Assembly (NCBI RefSeq): GCF_019645855.1
Contig: NZ_CP080999.1
Span: 3,224,001-3,288,000 of the forward strand
Reading direction: 5' to 3'
DNA from: Mycobacterium malmoense
GTDB taxonomy: Bacteria > Actinomycetota > Actinomycetes > Mycobacteriales > Mycobacteriaceae
DNA: 64,000 nucleotides
Shown here: positions 7,944-15,938 of the stretch, in pieces
Position numbering within the stretch: the first letter of the stretch is position 1
How the letters are laid out: the number at the start of each line of letters is the position of its first letter
Program-made: the position numbers and the translations under genes
The notes under the pieces: generated by a model
What the model saw: only the letters and a program-made list of their open reading frames with translations
What the model was told of the DNA's origin: nothing
The model's database searches: none

Positions 7944-8303
7944 ATGACGAGTCATCTCAGCGGGCCCTCGATCCTGTTCGCCATCGGCATCGGGTTCGCC
8001 AGCGTGTGCGGCGGGACGGTCGCCGGCGTGGCCAACGCGGACAATTTTCCCCAAGTTCGCTACGAGGTGAGCGGTCCGGGCGTCGCCGAATACATCTCGT
8101 ATCAAACCGACACCGGTCAGCAGCGCGCGGTGAATGCGACGCTGCCATGGTCGACGCAGTTCACCGCTTTCGGCGGCCAGGTGTTCGTTATCAGCGCCCA
8201 AGGACCGGGACCCATTTCCTGCAAGATTCTGGTCGACGGCAATGTCGTGAGCGATGCGACGGCAACGGTGGGTGCTCCCGCCAGGACCGTCTGTTCGCAC
8301 TGA
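7944..8303 (+). CDS. MmpS-like secreted protein
   Basis: This 119-residue protein has an N-terminal signal/anchor (about residues 8-32) followed by a domain like the extracytoplasmic part of MmpS proteins. Visible elements are VRYEVSGPGVAEYISYQTD, a central LPWSTQF, ISCKILVDG and a final Cys. Two cysteines (ISC and TVC) could form the usual disulfide. MmpS proteins normally partner MmpL lipid exporters, but no MmpL is nearby. It may be an orphan or act with a distant transporter. ATG 7944 follows a GGGGAA purine run. It precedes cyp124 by 29 bases on the same strand and may be co-transcribed with it, which would link it to branched-lipid metabolism. Confidence 0.75.
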   Translation: MTSHLSGPSILFAIGIGFASVCGGTVAGVANADNFPQVRYEVSGPGVAEYISYQTDTGQQRAVNATLPWSTQFTAFGGQVFVISAQGPGPISCKILVDGNVVSDATATVGAPARTVCSH

Positions 8304-8332
8304 TACCTCGTCAAGGGCGAAGGAGGGTCTAG

Positions 8333-9643
8333 GTGAGCCTCAAGACGGGCCTCCAAAAAGGCCTAGCGACTCGGGTGAACGGCGCACCACCGCCCGAGAT
8401 TCCGCTGGCCGATATCCATCTCGAATCGCTGGACTTCTGGGGGCTCGACGACGACGTTCGCGACGGCACTTTCGCCACCCTGCGCCGAGAGGCGCCAATC
8501 TCGTTCTGGCCCCCGATTGAGTACGAGGGATTTGAATCCGGCAACGGGTATTGGGCGCTGACCAAGCTGGACGACGTCCACTTCGCCAGCCGCCATCCCG
8601 ACATCTTCAGCTCTGCCGGCGGCATCACGATCGCCGAACAGACACCGGAGTTGGCCGAGTATTTCGGTTCGATGATCGTGCTCGACGATCCGCGACACCA
8701 GCGGCTGCGGTCGATCGTCAGCCGGGCCTTCACCCCGAAGGTGGTCGCCCGCATCGAGGCGTCGGTGCGCGAGCGGGCCCACCGGCTGGTCGCATCGCTG
8801 ATCGCCAACCACCCCGACGGCCAGGCCGATCTGGTCGGCGAGCTCGCCGGGCCGCTGCCGCTGCAGGTCATCTGCGACATGATGGGCATCCCCGAAGAAG
8901 ACCATCAGCGCGTATTCCACTGGACCAACGTGATTCTCGGCTTCGGCGACCCCGATCTGACCCTCGATTTCGAGGAGTTCCTTCAGGTTTCGGCCGACAT
9001 CGGCGCCTACGCCTGCGCGCTGGCCGAAGACCGCCGGTCCAATCATCACGACGATCTGACCACGAGCCTGGTGCAGGCCGAGGTCGACGGCGACAGGCTG
9101 ACATCCCAGGAGATCGCGTCGTTCTTCATCCTGCTGGTGGTGGCCGGCAACGAAACCACCCGCAATGCGATCAGCCATGGCGTGCTGGCCCTGTCCCGCT
9201 ACCCCTCGGAGCGCGACAGGTGGTGGGCCGACTTCGACCGCCTGACGCCCACCGCGGTCGAGGAGATCGTGCGGTGGGCTTCGCCGGTGGTGTACATGCG
9301 ACGCACGCTGACCCGGGACATCGAGCTGAGCGGCGTCGAGATGCGGGCCGGCGACAAGGCGGCGCTCTGGTACAACTCGGCCAACCGCGACGAGTCAAAG
9401 TTCGCCAACCCGTGGGCTTTTGACGTGGCCCGCAACCCCAATCCGCATCTCGGCTTCGGGGGCGGCGGTGCCCATTTCTGCCTGGGCGCCAACCTGGCTC
9501 GTCGTGAGATCCGGGTCGTCTTCGACGAATTGCGCCGCGAGATACCCGACATCGTCGCGGTCGAGGAACCCGCGCGGCTGCTGTCTCAATTCATCCACGG
9601 CATCAAGAGCCTGCCGGTGGCCTGGACTCCCCCACGGGGTTAG
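8333..9643 (+). CDS. cyp124: Cytochrome P450 CYP124 (methyl-branched lipid omega-hydroxylase)
   Basis: This 436-residue P450 shares long near-identical blocks with M. tuberculosis CYP124A1 (Rv2266), for example LDFWGLDDDVRDGTFATLRR and YFGSMIVLDDPRHQRLRSIV. The I-helix motif AGNETT is near residue 269. The haem loop is FGGGGAHFCLGANLAR with Cys383 as the iron ligand. CYP124 omega-hydroxylates methyl-branched fatty acids and isoprenoids such as phytanic acid, and also attacks cholestenone side chains. It needs a separate ferredoxin and reductase, not encoded here. GTG 8333 follows a strong AGGAGGG site at 8321-8327. The phytanoyl-CoA-dioxygenase-like gene at 18476 makes a second phytanate-type enzyme in the window. 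Confidence 0.95.
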   Translation: MSLKTGLQKGLATRVNGAPPPEIPLADIHLESLDFWGLDDDVRDGTFATLRREAPISFWPPIEYEGFESGNGYWALTKLDDVHFASRHPDIFSSAGGITIAEQTPELAEYFGSMIVLDDPRHQRLRSIVSRAFTPKVVARIEASVRERAHRLVASLIANHPDGQADLVGELAGPLPLQVICDMMGIPEEDHQRVFHWTNVILGFGDPDLTLDFEEFLQVSADIGAYACALAEDRRSNHHDDLTTSLVQAEVDGDRLTSQEIASFFILLVVAGNETTRNAISHGVLALSRYPSERDRWWADFDRLTPTAVEEIVRWASPVVYMRRTLTRDIELSGVEMRAGDKAALWYNSANRDESKFANPWAFDVARNPNPHLGFGGGGAHFCLGANLARREIRVVFDELRREIPDIVAVEEPARLLSQFIHGIKSLPVAWTPPRG

Positions 9644-9678
9644 CCTCCCCGCGCCCTTTTTCCCGCGCCCTTTTCCCC

Positions 9679-9738
9679 GCGAGCAGACGCAGACTCGCAC
9701 GATTTCGCGTGACGCTATGCGATTCTGTGTCTGTTCGC
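9679..9738. repeat. Long imperfect hairpin element after cyp124
   Basis: A 21-bp arm at 9679-9699 pairs with 9718-9738 at 18 of 21 positions, and two of the three mismatches are G-T wobbles, around an 18-bp loop. It fills most of the 126-bp gap between cyp124 and the next gene. It looks like a structured intergenic repeat rather than a simple terminator. Confidence 0.6.
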
Positions 9739-9769
9739 CGGACGGAACGCGCAGGTTTACGCTCGCCAC

Positions 9770-10336
9770 GTGACCATTCCCGCGTTTCCCGCTCCCGAGG
9801 TGCTGGCCGCCCGCCAGAAACTCGTGCTCGACCACTTCCATGATGAGGTCCGACAGGCCTGGGACGACGTGTTGGCGACCTTCCCGCATCCGCGCTACGA
9901 GCTGATCCCGCAGATGGTCGTCCATGACGGCAACGACGCGGTGCGCGGCTACTACGCCTACACGCGTACCGCATTCCCCGACCAGAACCACGAGATCATT
10001 GCGCTGCGGCACAGCGCCGATGCGGTGATCGTCGAGTTCTGGCTGATGGGCACCCATCGCGGCTTCCTGGGCAAGGTTCCGCCCACCGGCAGCCGGTTCC
10101 GGGTCCGCATGACCGCCTACTTCGTGTTCGACAATACGGAAACGCTTGTCTGCGAACGCATTTACTTCGATACACTGACCATGATCAAACAGCTGCTGGG
10201 CGGGCTGGACATGAAAAGGCCGGCGAACTGGTTGCTGGCCGCGCGCTGCGTGCGTGGGTTCCTGTCGATGGCGTCGGACAAGCCGGACCCGGCGCTGACC
10301 AACACCGTGCCGCCGACGTTCATCCAAGCGTGCTAA
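9770..10336 (+). CDS. NTF2/SnoaL-fold protein
   Basis: This 188-residue protein starts at GTG 9770. It has the alpha+beta pattern of the SnoaL-like ester-cyclase branch: an N-terminal helix with DHFHDEV, then VHDGNDAVRGYYAYT, FPDQNHEIIALRH, VIVEFWLMGTHRG and RFRVRMTAYFVFD. Such folds serve as ketosteroid-isomerase-like enzymes or small-molecule binding proteins. The basic C-terminal extension (about 50 residues) is longer than usual. Being downstream of cyp124, it might act on an oxidised lipid; this is inference. No clear ribosome site is visible, and the upstream gap is largely a hairpin element. Confidence 0.7.
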   Translation: MTIPAFPAPEVLAARQKLVLDHFHDEVRQAWDDVLATFPHPRYELIPQMVVHDGNDAVRGYYAYTRTAFPDQNHEIIALRHSADAVIVEFWLMGTHRGFLGKVPPTGSRFRVRMTAYFVFDNTETLVCERIYFDTLTMIKQLLGGLDMKRPANWLLAARCVRGFLSMASDKPDPALTNTVPPTFIQAC

Positions 10337-10414
10337 AAGCGCTGCGAATACACCCCTCGCGCCCTTCGACACGCTTAGACTGCAGCGCTAACCGATCCGA
10401 TCGAGGAGGCTGCG

Positions 10415-10873
10415 ATGCGGGTCCGAAGCCTGCACGCGTTATGCGGCCTGGCCGCGGCGTCATTGCTGGCCGCCTGCGCCACGGTTACCGCCGCGGCCGC
10501 TCCTTCGCCGCCAGGCTCGAGGACCGAAAAATGGATCGACCTGCAAGTCGGCGAGTGCGTGGACGACCTTCCACCGGCCGATCTGAGCCGGGTGACGGTC
10601 ACCGTGGTTAATTGTGCCACAGCGCATTTGGCCGAAGTTTATCTTCGCGCCCCGATGGCCGTCGACACCGCCATCGCCAACGTTGCCAACCGGGATTGCG
10701 CGGCGGGGTTCGCTCCATACACCGGCGAACCCGTCGACGGCGGCCCGTACTCGATCACCTATCTCATCGACTCGAACCAAGATCGAACCGGGTCCAATGC
10801 CGCCCCGAGCACCGTCATCTGTCTGCTGCAGGCCGCCAACGGTCAGCCCCTCACCGGGTCCGCTCATCGTTGA
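10415..10873 (+). CDS. Lipoprotein with septum-formation-type domain
   Basis: This 152-residue protein begins with a lipoprotein signal MRVRSLHALCGLAAASLLAAC, with the lipobox LLAAC and Cys21 as the lipidation site. The mature part has WIDLQVGECVDDLP, VVNCATAHLAEVY, a central Cys and SNAAPSTVICLL. This is the cysteine pattern of the septum-formation/DUF domain found in many actinobacterial lipoproteins, with probably two disulfides. A strong GAGGAGG ribosome site at 10403-10409 precedes ATG 10415. It is predicted to be anchored on the outer face of the cytoplasmic membrane. The function is unknown despite the domain name. Confidence 0.8.
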   Translation: MRVRSLHALCGLAAASLLAACATVTAAAAPSPPGSRTEKWIDLQVGECVDDLPPADLSRVTVTVVNCATAHLAEVYLRAPMAVDTAIANVANRDCAAGFAPYTGEPVDGGPYSITYLIDSNQDRTGSNAAPSTVICLLQAANGQPLTGSAHR

Positions 10874-11063
10874 CGCGGTACCCCAACTCGATTGGCCGGG
10901 CCTCGAAGCCGCCGTCGACGCCCGACGGGTCGCACAGAAGGCAATCGAAGTGGCCGTGCGGGAAGCTCGCGCCGCGGATTGGTCCTGGGACCAGATCTCT
11001 GCCGCTCTCGGCGGAAAGCCAAACGGCGAAACGCTTCGTCGCAATTTCGGCGCAGCAGAGTAG
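10798..11063 (+). CDS. Small helix-turn-helix-like protein overlapping the lipoprotein gene
   Basis: An open frame runs in another phase across the lipoprotein stop. Its last 65 residues look protein-like: LDWPGLEAAVDARRVAQ followed by a helix-turn-helix-like end with DWSWDQISAALGG. This resembles small actinobacterial proteins with a sigma-like HTH. The listed ATG 10798 is only the nearest conventional start; residues before VDAVPQLDW are low-quality sequence, so the true start may be a non-standard codon near 10866-10923. Alternatively, the HTH tail once belonged to a longer gene. Its product is unrecognised beyond the HTH impression. Confidence 0.4.
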
Positions 11064-11072
11064 CGCTCGTCA

Positions 11073-11783
11073 TCAGCAGCCGAGTTGTGCTGCAAGGTCG
11101 AGGAAGTCGGACGCGTTGACGTCGAACTCGTCCGAGTAGGCCACGTCCGCTTCGCCACCGACCCCGAATTCCAGCGGGCGCGCGACAAAGGCCGTCGCAA
11201 AACCGAGACGGCCCGCGGCTCGGATGTCGTACTTGTGGCTTGCCACCATCATGATTTCGGCGGGGCCCAGGCCGAGGTAGGTCGCGGCCATCTCATAGAT
11301 CGCCGGGTCGGGCTTGAACACCCCGGCCATCTCCGCGGCAAAGATCGCATCCCAGGGCAACCCGGCCCGCTTGGAGATGTCGATCACCGCGGACACGTCG
11401 GCGTTCGACAGGGTGGCCAATGTGTACGAGCTTTTCAACCGGGTCAGCCCCGGCACGACGTCGGGCCACGGCTTCAGCCGCCGCCAGGCCAGGGTGAGCT
11501 CCTCGCGTTCGGTATCCGAGAAGCCCGTGATGCCGCAGGTGCCGAGGGCGGCATCCAACGCGCGCCGATACACCGACTGGACGGAAACCCATCCGCTGCC
11601 GCGGCTTTGCGCGTCCTCCAGCAGGGTGAAATAGCCTGCGCGCCAACGACGCACGAAATCGGGCCAATCGACGCCGGGGTGGCGGCCGGCGTCGATCCGC
11701 TGCGCCTCCCCGCACACGGTCGAGTGGAAGTCCGTCGCCGTGCCCTGCACGTCGAACAACAACGCCTTAACCACAAGCGTCAA
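11073..11783 (-). CDS. HAD-superfamily haloacid dehalogenase, type II-like
   Basis: This protein of about 236 residues shows the HAD motifs. The nucleophile Asp is in LLFDVQGT near residue 10, the motif II Ser in TLSNAD, the motif III Lys in GVFKPDP, and the acidic motif IV in MMVASHKYDIRAAG. This pattern fits L-2-haloacid dehalogenases and related phosphatases. The motif I sequence FDVQGT departs from the common FDxFGT, so dehalogenase specificity is uncertain. The start is TTG 11783 or GTG 11774; no in-frame ATG fits. It converges on the small HTH frame with 9 bases between the stops. Confidence 0.75.
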   Translation of the reverse strand: MTLVVKALLFDVQGTATDFHSTVCGEAQRIDAGRHPGVDWPDFVRRWRAGYFTLLEDAQSRGSGWVSVQSVYRRALDAALGTCGITGFSDTEREELTLAWRRLKPWPDVVPGLTRLKSSYTLATLSNADVSAVIDISKRAGLPWDAIFAAEMAGVFKPDPAIYEMAATYLGLGPAEIMMVASHKYDIRAAGRLGFATAFVARPLEFGVGGEADVAYSDEFDVNASDFLDLAAQLGC

Positions 11784-11870
11784 TCATGCAGCACGGCGTG
11801 ACGGGCAGTAGGGTTGGTTAAAATCTGCGGTATCGAAACACTTGCCCTAACACGCTCTGCGAGGTAAACG

Positions 11871-12263
11871 GTGGCCGAAAATATCGCTGCACCCGCCGGC
11901 GAGCGTGGTGTTGACGGCGCGGAAGAGTGCGACCCCGACTACCGCTTCACGCTGGCCAACGAGCGGACGTTCCTGGCCTGGCAGCGCACCGCGCTGGGGC
12001 TGCTCGCGGCGGCGGTCGCCGTCGTGCAGCTGGTTCCCGAGCTGACGGTGCCCGGCGCGCGCCGCACCCTCGGCGTGGGGCTCGCGGTGCTGGCAATCCT
12101 GACCAGCGGAATGGGGCTGTTGCGCTGGCAGCAGGCGGATCGCGCGATGCGTCGCGGCGAACCGCTGCCCCGTCACCCCACGCCGGCCTACCTCGCGGTG
12201 GGTCTCAGCGTGGTCGGGCTGGTCGCGCTCGGGCTGGTGATCGCCAAGGCGGTCGTGGGTTGA
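11871..12263 (+). CDS. DUF202 membrane protein
   Basis: This 130-residue protein has the DUF202 signature YRFTLANERTFLAWQRTALGL followed by three transmembrane segments (about residues 44-64, 70-88 and 107-128). It starts at GTG 11871 after AGGTAAACG. It corresponds by memory to Rv2272. DUF202 proteins are found alone or fused to polyphosphate-type VTC domains, but their bacterial role is unknown. Its TGA overlaps the TTG of the next DUF202 gene, so the pair is one translational unit and may form a heteromer. Confidence 0.85.
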   Translation: MAENIAAPAGERGVDGAEECDPDYRFTLANERTFLAWQRTALGLLAAAVAVVQLVPELTVPGARRTLGVGLAVLAILTSGMGLLRWQQADRAMRRGEPLPRHPTPAYLAVGLSVVGLVALGLVIAKAVVG

Positions 12264-12577
12264 GCGATCGGTGGGCTCGCACACTGGCGGCGGAACGGAC
12301 GGCACTGGCTTGGACGCGAACGTCTTTCGCGTTTCTGGCCAACGGCGCGCTGCTGATGATCAGAAACCTGCACGGCCCCGTCTGGCCGACGGCGTTCATC
12401 CCCGCCTTCCTGGCCGGTGCCGTCGCGTTGGGCACCTACGGGATCGCCCTGCATCGCCAGCGCACGCTGCAGCGGCAGCCGATCCCGACGCGGATCACTC
12501 CCCGGCGTCAGGTGCACGTCATCGGGACGGCCGTGCTGGTGCTCATCATCGTGACGTCAGTTGCCCAGCTGATCTAG
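12260..12577 (+). CDS. Second DUF202 membrane protein, coupled
   Basis: This 105-residue protein starts at TTG 12260, overlapping the upstream stop as TTGA. It reads MSDRWARTLAAERTALAWTRTSF, the shared DUF202 motif, then three transmembrane segments at about residues 24-32, 38-58 and 84-103. It matches Rv2273 by memory of order. Because both genes carry the same domain and are coupled, they are likely subunits of one small membrane complex. The function is unknown. Confidence 0.83.
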   Translation: MSDRWARTLAAERTALAWTRTSFAFLANGALLMIRNLHGPVWPTAFIPAFLAGAVALGTYGIALHRQRTLQRQPIPTRITPRRQVHVIGTAVLVLIIVTSVAQLI

Positions 12578-12665
12578 CGCTCCTTTGTCGGCACAACACG
12601 CGGCCCCGTGAAGGCAACGGCCCCGTGGCGGCTGCGATTCGCGCAAAATTTGGACGAGGGCCCGA

Positions 12666-13445
12666 CTAGCCGGTCGCGGCCTTGGTGTTCAGATACGCCA
12701 CTATCCCCTGGGTGACCGCGGCGGCATACTTCGCCTGACCGTCCACGCTTTCCATGCGCGCGGCCTCGTCCGCGTTTTTCATGTTGCCGAGCTCGACGAG
12801 GACGGCCGGGTACTGGGCCAGGTTCAGGCCGGCAAGGTCGTCGCGGCCGTACAGCCCGTCCGACCCGATATAGGTGGCCGGCCGAAAACCCGACTGTACC
12901 AACGCATCCCGCATCGTGTGCGCCAACTGGACCGCGGGACCGGCTTGTACGTCGTTCAGTGGCGGGCTGGAGTAGTTCACGTGGAATCCCGCGCCGGAGG
13001 CGGGTCCGCCGTCGGCATGGATGCTCACGATCGCGTCGGGGCGCATCGCGTTGGCCATCGCCGCGCGTTGGTCGATGCATGGGCCGACGCCGTTGTCGCT
13101 ATCCCGCGACAGCTGAGTGCGGACGCCCATTTGGTTGAGCGAACCGCTGATCAGCGATACGACGGCCCAAGCGAACGCGTGCTCGGGATAGCCGTCGTCG
13201 GTCGCGGTGCCCGAGGTGTTGCACGGTTTGGTGCCTCCCCGACCATTGGGGACCTGTTGGGTTATTGAGGCGTCGCTGACGCCGTTGTGACCCGGGTCGA
13301 GAAAGACCGCCGTCCCCGCGATGCCGGCGCCCGCGCGGGGGGCGTCAGCCAACGCGTTGATGCCGAGCAGCGCCCCCGTGACACCGGCGCATCTCAGGGC
13401 GTCGCGCCGTGAAACGGATCGCGGCCAACCGCGCCGATCACTCAT
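12666..13445 (-). CDS. N-acetylmuramoyl-L-alanine amidase with Tat-type signal
   Basis: This 259-residue protein is a zinc amidase of the Amidase_3 family. It is very like M. tuberculosis Rv3717 (Ami1): FLDPGHNGVSDASI, the YPEH zinc Glu/His site, SIHADGGPASGAGFHVNYS, and the catalytic VELGNMKNADEA. It cleaves the lactyl-amide bond between MurNAc and the stem peptide outside the membrane. The N-terminus SVSRRDALRCAGVTGALLG is a twin-arginine-like signal with alanine-rich cleavage region, unlike the Sec-type signal I recall for Rv3717. It is therefore probably a Tat-exported paralog. Start ATG 13445. The divergent AraC gene begins 73 bases away. Confidence 0.87.
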   Translation of the reverse strand: MSDRRGWPRSVSRRDALRCAGVTGALLGINALADAPRAGAGIAGTAVFLDPGHNGVSDASITQQVPNGRGGTKPCNTSGTATDDGYPEHAFAWAVVSLISGSLNQMGVRTQLSRDSDNGVGPCIDQRAAMANAMRPDAIVSIHADGGPASGAGFHVNYSSPPLNDVQAGPAVQLAHTMRDALVQSGFRPATYIGSDGLYGRDDLAGLNLAQYPAVLVELGNMKNADEAARMESVDGQAKYAAAVTQGIVAYLNTKAATG

Positions 13446-13518
13446 CGCGCGATGGTAACCGGTGGTTTGATGATCTTGAAGGGTGTCGAGCACGAGGATT
13501 GTCGTTCTCGGGAAGGAT

Positions 13519-14433
13519 ATGTCCGTGGTGACGATCGATCCGCGACAAGCGACCCGGGACCGGGCCGAACGAGACTTGGCAGACGGCGGGCCCCACCTGT
13601 ATCGACCGCGGCCGCCCCTAACCAGCTATGTCGAGTTCTTCGGACATTGGCGACACCGCGGGGCCAACTATCGGAGCCGAGCGTTGCCGCGCGGCGCGGT
13701 CACCATCGTCTTCGACGTGGGGCAACGACAGCGGCTGGATTTTTACGCCGCCGACGGTCGCACCCGCTTGCCGGTTCCGCCCGCGGTCGTCGCCGGACCA
13801 CACAGCGGGTCGTACATCACTGACATTGCGGCCGACGAGCCCGCCATGGCGATCCATTTCCGCCCCGGGGGTGCGTTCCCGTTCTTCGGAATCCCATTGG
13901 GCGACTTGGAAGATGCGGGCGTCGGCCTCGACGAGGTTTGGGGCCGGGACGGGCATGAGCTGCACGAGCGCTTGATCTCGGCCCCCTCGGTGACGGCCCG
14001 ATTCGGCATCCTCGAGGAATTTCTGCTGTCACGGGCGCGGTTCTCGGTGCGCCGCCATCCCGGTGTCGCTGCCGCGATGGCCGCGGTCGAAGCCAACCCT
14101 TCGATTCGGATGGCGGAAGTCCGCCACCTGGCGGGCTTGTCCACCAAGCGGATGATCGCCCTGTTTCGCGCCGAGGTCGGTCTGGCGCCCAAGGCATACG
14201 CGAGGGTGCGTCGCTTGCAGGCGGCGCTTCGGCGCCTCGGCGCGGGCACGACGGGTGGTGCGGGCATCGCGGCCGATATCGGCTATTTCGACCAGGCGCA
14301 TTTCCTGCGGGAGTTCCGATCGTTCACCGCGATGACGCCGACGCAGTACGGCCGGCAACGCATTGTATTGCCCAGCCACGTTCCCATCGACCGGCACAAA
14401 TATCCAATACCGCCGGCGCCCGCGCGCACATGA
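13519..14433 (+). CDS. AraC-family transcriptional regulator
   Basis: This protein of about 304 residues has an N-terminal sensing domain like the cupin part of DUF6597-type AraC proteins. The C-terminal two-HTH module includes ADIGYFDQAHFLREFRSFTA and MTPTQYGRQR, the classic AraC signature. The start is uncertain: ATG 13519 lies very close to GGAAGGA at 13511-13517, while GTG 13525 or 13528 would be better spaced. It overlaps the next gene by four bases (ATGA). It therefore probably controls the downstream methyltransferase in the same operon. Confidence 0.85.
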   Translation: MSVVTIDPRQATRDRAERDLADGGPHLYRPRPPLTSYVEFFGHWRHRGANYRSRALPRGAVTIVFDVGQRQRLDFYAADGRTRLPVPPAVVAGPHSGSYITDIAADEPAMAIHFRPGGAFPFFGIPLGDLEDAGVGLDEVWGRDGHELHERLISAPSVTARFGILEEFLLSRARFSVRRHPGVAAAMAAVEANPSIRMAEVRHLAGLSTKRMIALFRAEVGLAPKAYARVRRLQAALRRLGAGTTGGAGIAADIGYFDQAHFLREFRSFTAMTPTQYGRQRIVLPSHVPIDRHKYPIPPAPART

Positions 14434-15266
14434 TCGGGGGCATGGACAGCACACGAGAAGCGGTAGCGGCCACCGGATTGCTCGCGGCGGCGGTGCGCGC
14501 CGAGGAATCCGCGCGCCATGAGCGGCTTTTCACCGACGCATTCGCCGAAAGGTTGGCCGGCGACGACGGCCGACAGTTGCTCGCCGACTTCGTGGCCGCG
14601 ACCGGGCAGGCACCGGCGGAGATCATCATCCGCACGCGGTTCTTCGACGAGGCGCTGCTTGCTGCGCAGGACGGCGGGGTGTCGCAGGTGGTGATCGTCG
14701 CCGCGGGAATGGACGCCCGCGCCTACCGCCTCGCATGGCACGCGGGCACCACCGTCTACGAAGTCGACCAGCCGCAGGTGATCGCGGCCAAAGACGAGCG
14801 ACTGGACGGTGCGCGGCCCCGCTGTCGTCGGGTCGCGGTCGGCGTCGATCTCGCCGACGATTGGCCAAAAGCGCTGCGCTCGAATGGTTTTGACCCGTCG
14901 GTGCGGACGGCGTGGCTGGTCGAGGGATTGCTGCAGTACATCGACGCATCGGCCGTCGACACCCTGTTTGCGCGCATCGACGCGTTGTCGGCCCCGGGGT
15001 CTGTGGTGCTGTACAACGTGGTCGGCAAGGCGTTGCTGGAGTCACCGATACTGCAGTCGACCCGGGAATTCATGCGGGGGCTGGGCGCGCCGTGGGTGTT
15101 CGGCACCGACGCGTCGGCCGCCCTCGTCGAGGATCGCGGCTGGACCGCCGTCGTTACCGATATCGCCGAAATCGGAAACAGGTGGCACCGATGGGAGCAC
15201 CCCGTCGTCCCACCGGACGTGCCCGGTGTGCCGCGCGGCTACTTCGTGACGGCGACCAAGGACTAG
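14430..15266 (+). CDS. SAM-dependent methyltransferase, LCM/TIGR00027 family
   Basis: This protein of 274-278 residues belongs to the leucine-carboxyl-methyltransferase-like family expanded in mycobacteria. Motifs are RTRFFDEALL, VVIVAAGMDARAYRLAW, TTVYEVDQPQVIAAK, and WLVEGLLQYIDASAV. The first of these follows a basic N-terminus with HERLFTDAFAERLAG. ATG 14430 overlaps the AraC stop; a second ATG at 14442 follows a G-rich run and is an equally possible start. Some relatives modify polyketide or lipid carboxyls, but the substrate here is unknown. It is linked to its AraC regulator by overlap. Confidence 0.87.
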   Translation: MIGGMDSTREAVAATGLLAAAVRAEESARHERLFTDAFAERLAGDDGRQLLADFVAATGQAPAEIIIRTRFFDEALLAAQDGGVSQVVIVAAGMDARAYRLAWHAGTTVYEVDQPQVIAAKDERLDGARPRCRRVAVGVDLADDWPKALRSNGFDPSVRTAWLVEGLLQYIDASAVDTLFARIDALSAPGSVVLYNVVGKALLESPILQSTREFMRGLGAPWVFGTDASAALVEDRGWTAVVTDIAEIGNRWHRWEHPVVPPDVPGVPRGYFVTATKD

Positions 15267-15305
15267 CCCGAGCCTAACTTCCACGCCGAACCCTTGGAGG
15301 CGTCG

Positions 15306-15938
15306 TTAGCCGGCACGGGCGCGCAATGCGCGGTAGGCGGCGCGGCCGACGATGTCGGCCAGGGCATCCGGCGACCACGCGTCTGGTTGCTCGAGCATCA
15401 TCCGCGCCGCGGTTTCGCAGATGCCGAGAAACAGCTCGGTGAGTGCCGGTGCGACGCGGTCGATGTCGTCGACGTGCCAGCGTTCGAACAGCGGGCGCAT
15501 CACGGCGGCAACCTGCTCGCCGACTTTCCGTCGACCGCGCGAGATCGCCTCGGCGAGAACGGGATCGGGGTCGTTGGCGAACACGATCCGCCACGACGCG
15601 GGGCGCCGCTTGACGTCGTCGACCAGCGATCGAAACCCGTCGACGAACATCTGCTCGACGGAGGTTGTCTTCAGCGGCGGAAGGATCGCGAGCAGTGTGC
15701 CGAGGGCGACTTCCGTCTCCCGATCGAGCAAGGCCTTGAGCACCTCACCGCGTCCGCCGTAGCAGTCGTAGACGACCGGACGGCTGACCCCCATGCGCGC
15801 CGATATGGCGCCCACGGTGACCGCGGAAATCCCTTCTTCGGCGGCGATTTCGAGCGCGGCGTCGAGCACCTGGGGTCGTCGGCGCTCCGGGCCGAGGTGT
15901 TCGGCCCGCACGCGGTCACCGGTCGCGTTTTTCTGCAT
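15306..15938 (-). CDS. TetR-family regulator of the MpaB-like operon
   Basis: This 210-residue TetR protein has an N-terminal HTH (AEEGISAVTVGAISARMGVS followed by RPVVYDCYGGRGE) and an all-helical ligand domain. It is the second gene of a minus-strand operon: its ATG 15938 shares one base with the TGA of the oxygenase gene. Just upstream of that operon lies a perfect 17-bp palindrome plus an extra half-site (17036-17062). The simplest reading is autorepression of the two-gene operon by this protein with a hydrophobic inducer. Confidence 0.88.
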   Translation of the reverse strand: MQKNATGDRVRAEHLGPERRRPQVLDAALEIAAEEGISAVTVGAISARMGVSRPVVYDCYGGRGEVLKALLDRETEVALGTLLAILPPLKTTSVEQMFVDGFRSLVDDVKRRPASWRIVFANDPDPVLAEAISRGRRKVGEQVAAVMRPLFERWHVDDIDRVAPALTELFLGICETAARMMLEQPDAWSPDALADIVGRAAYRALRARAG

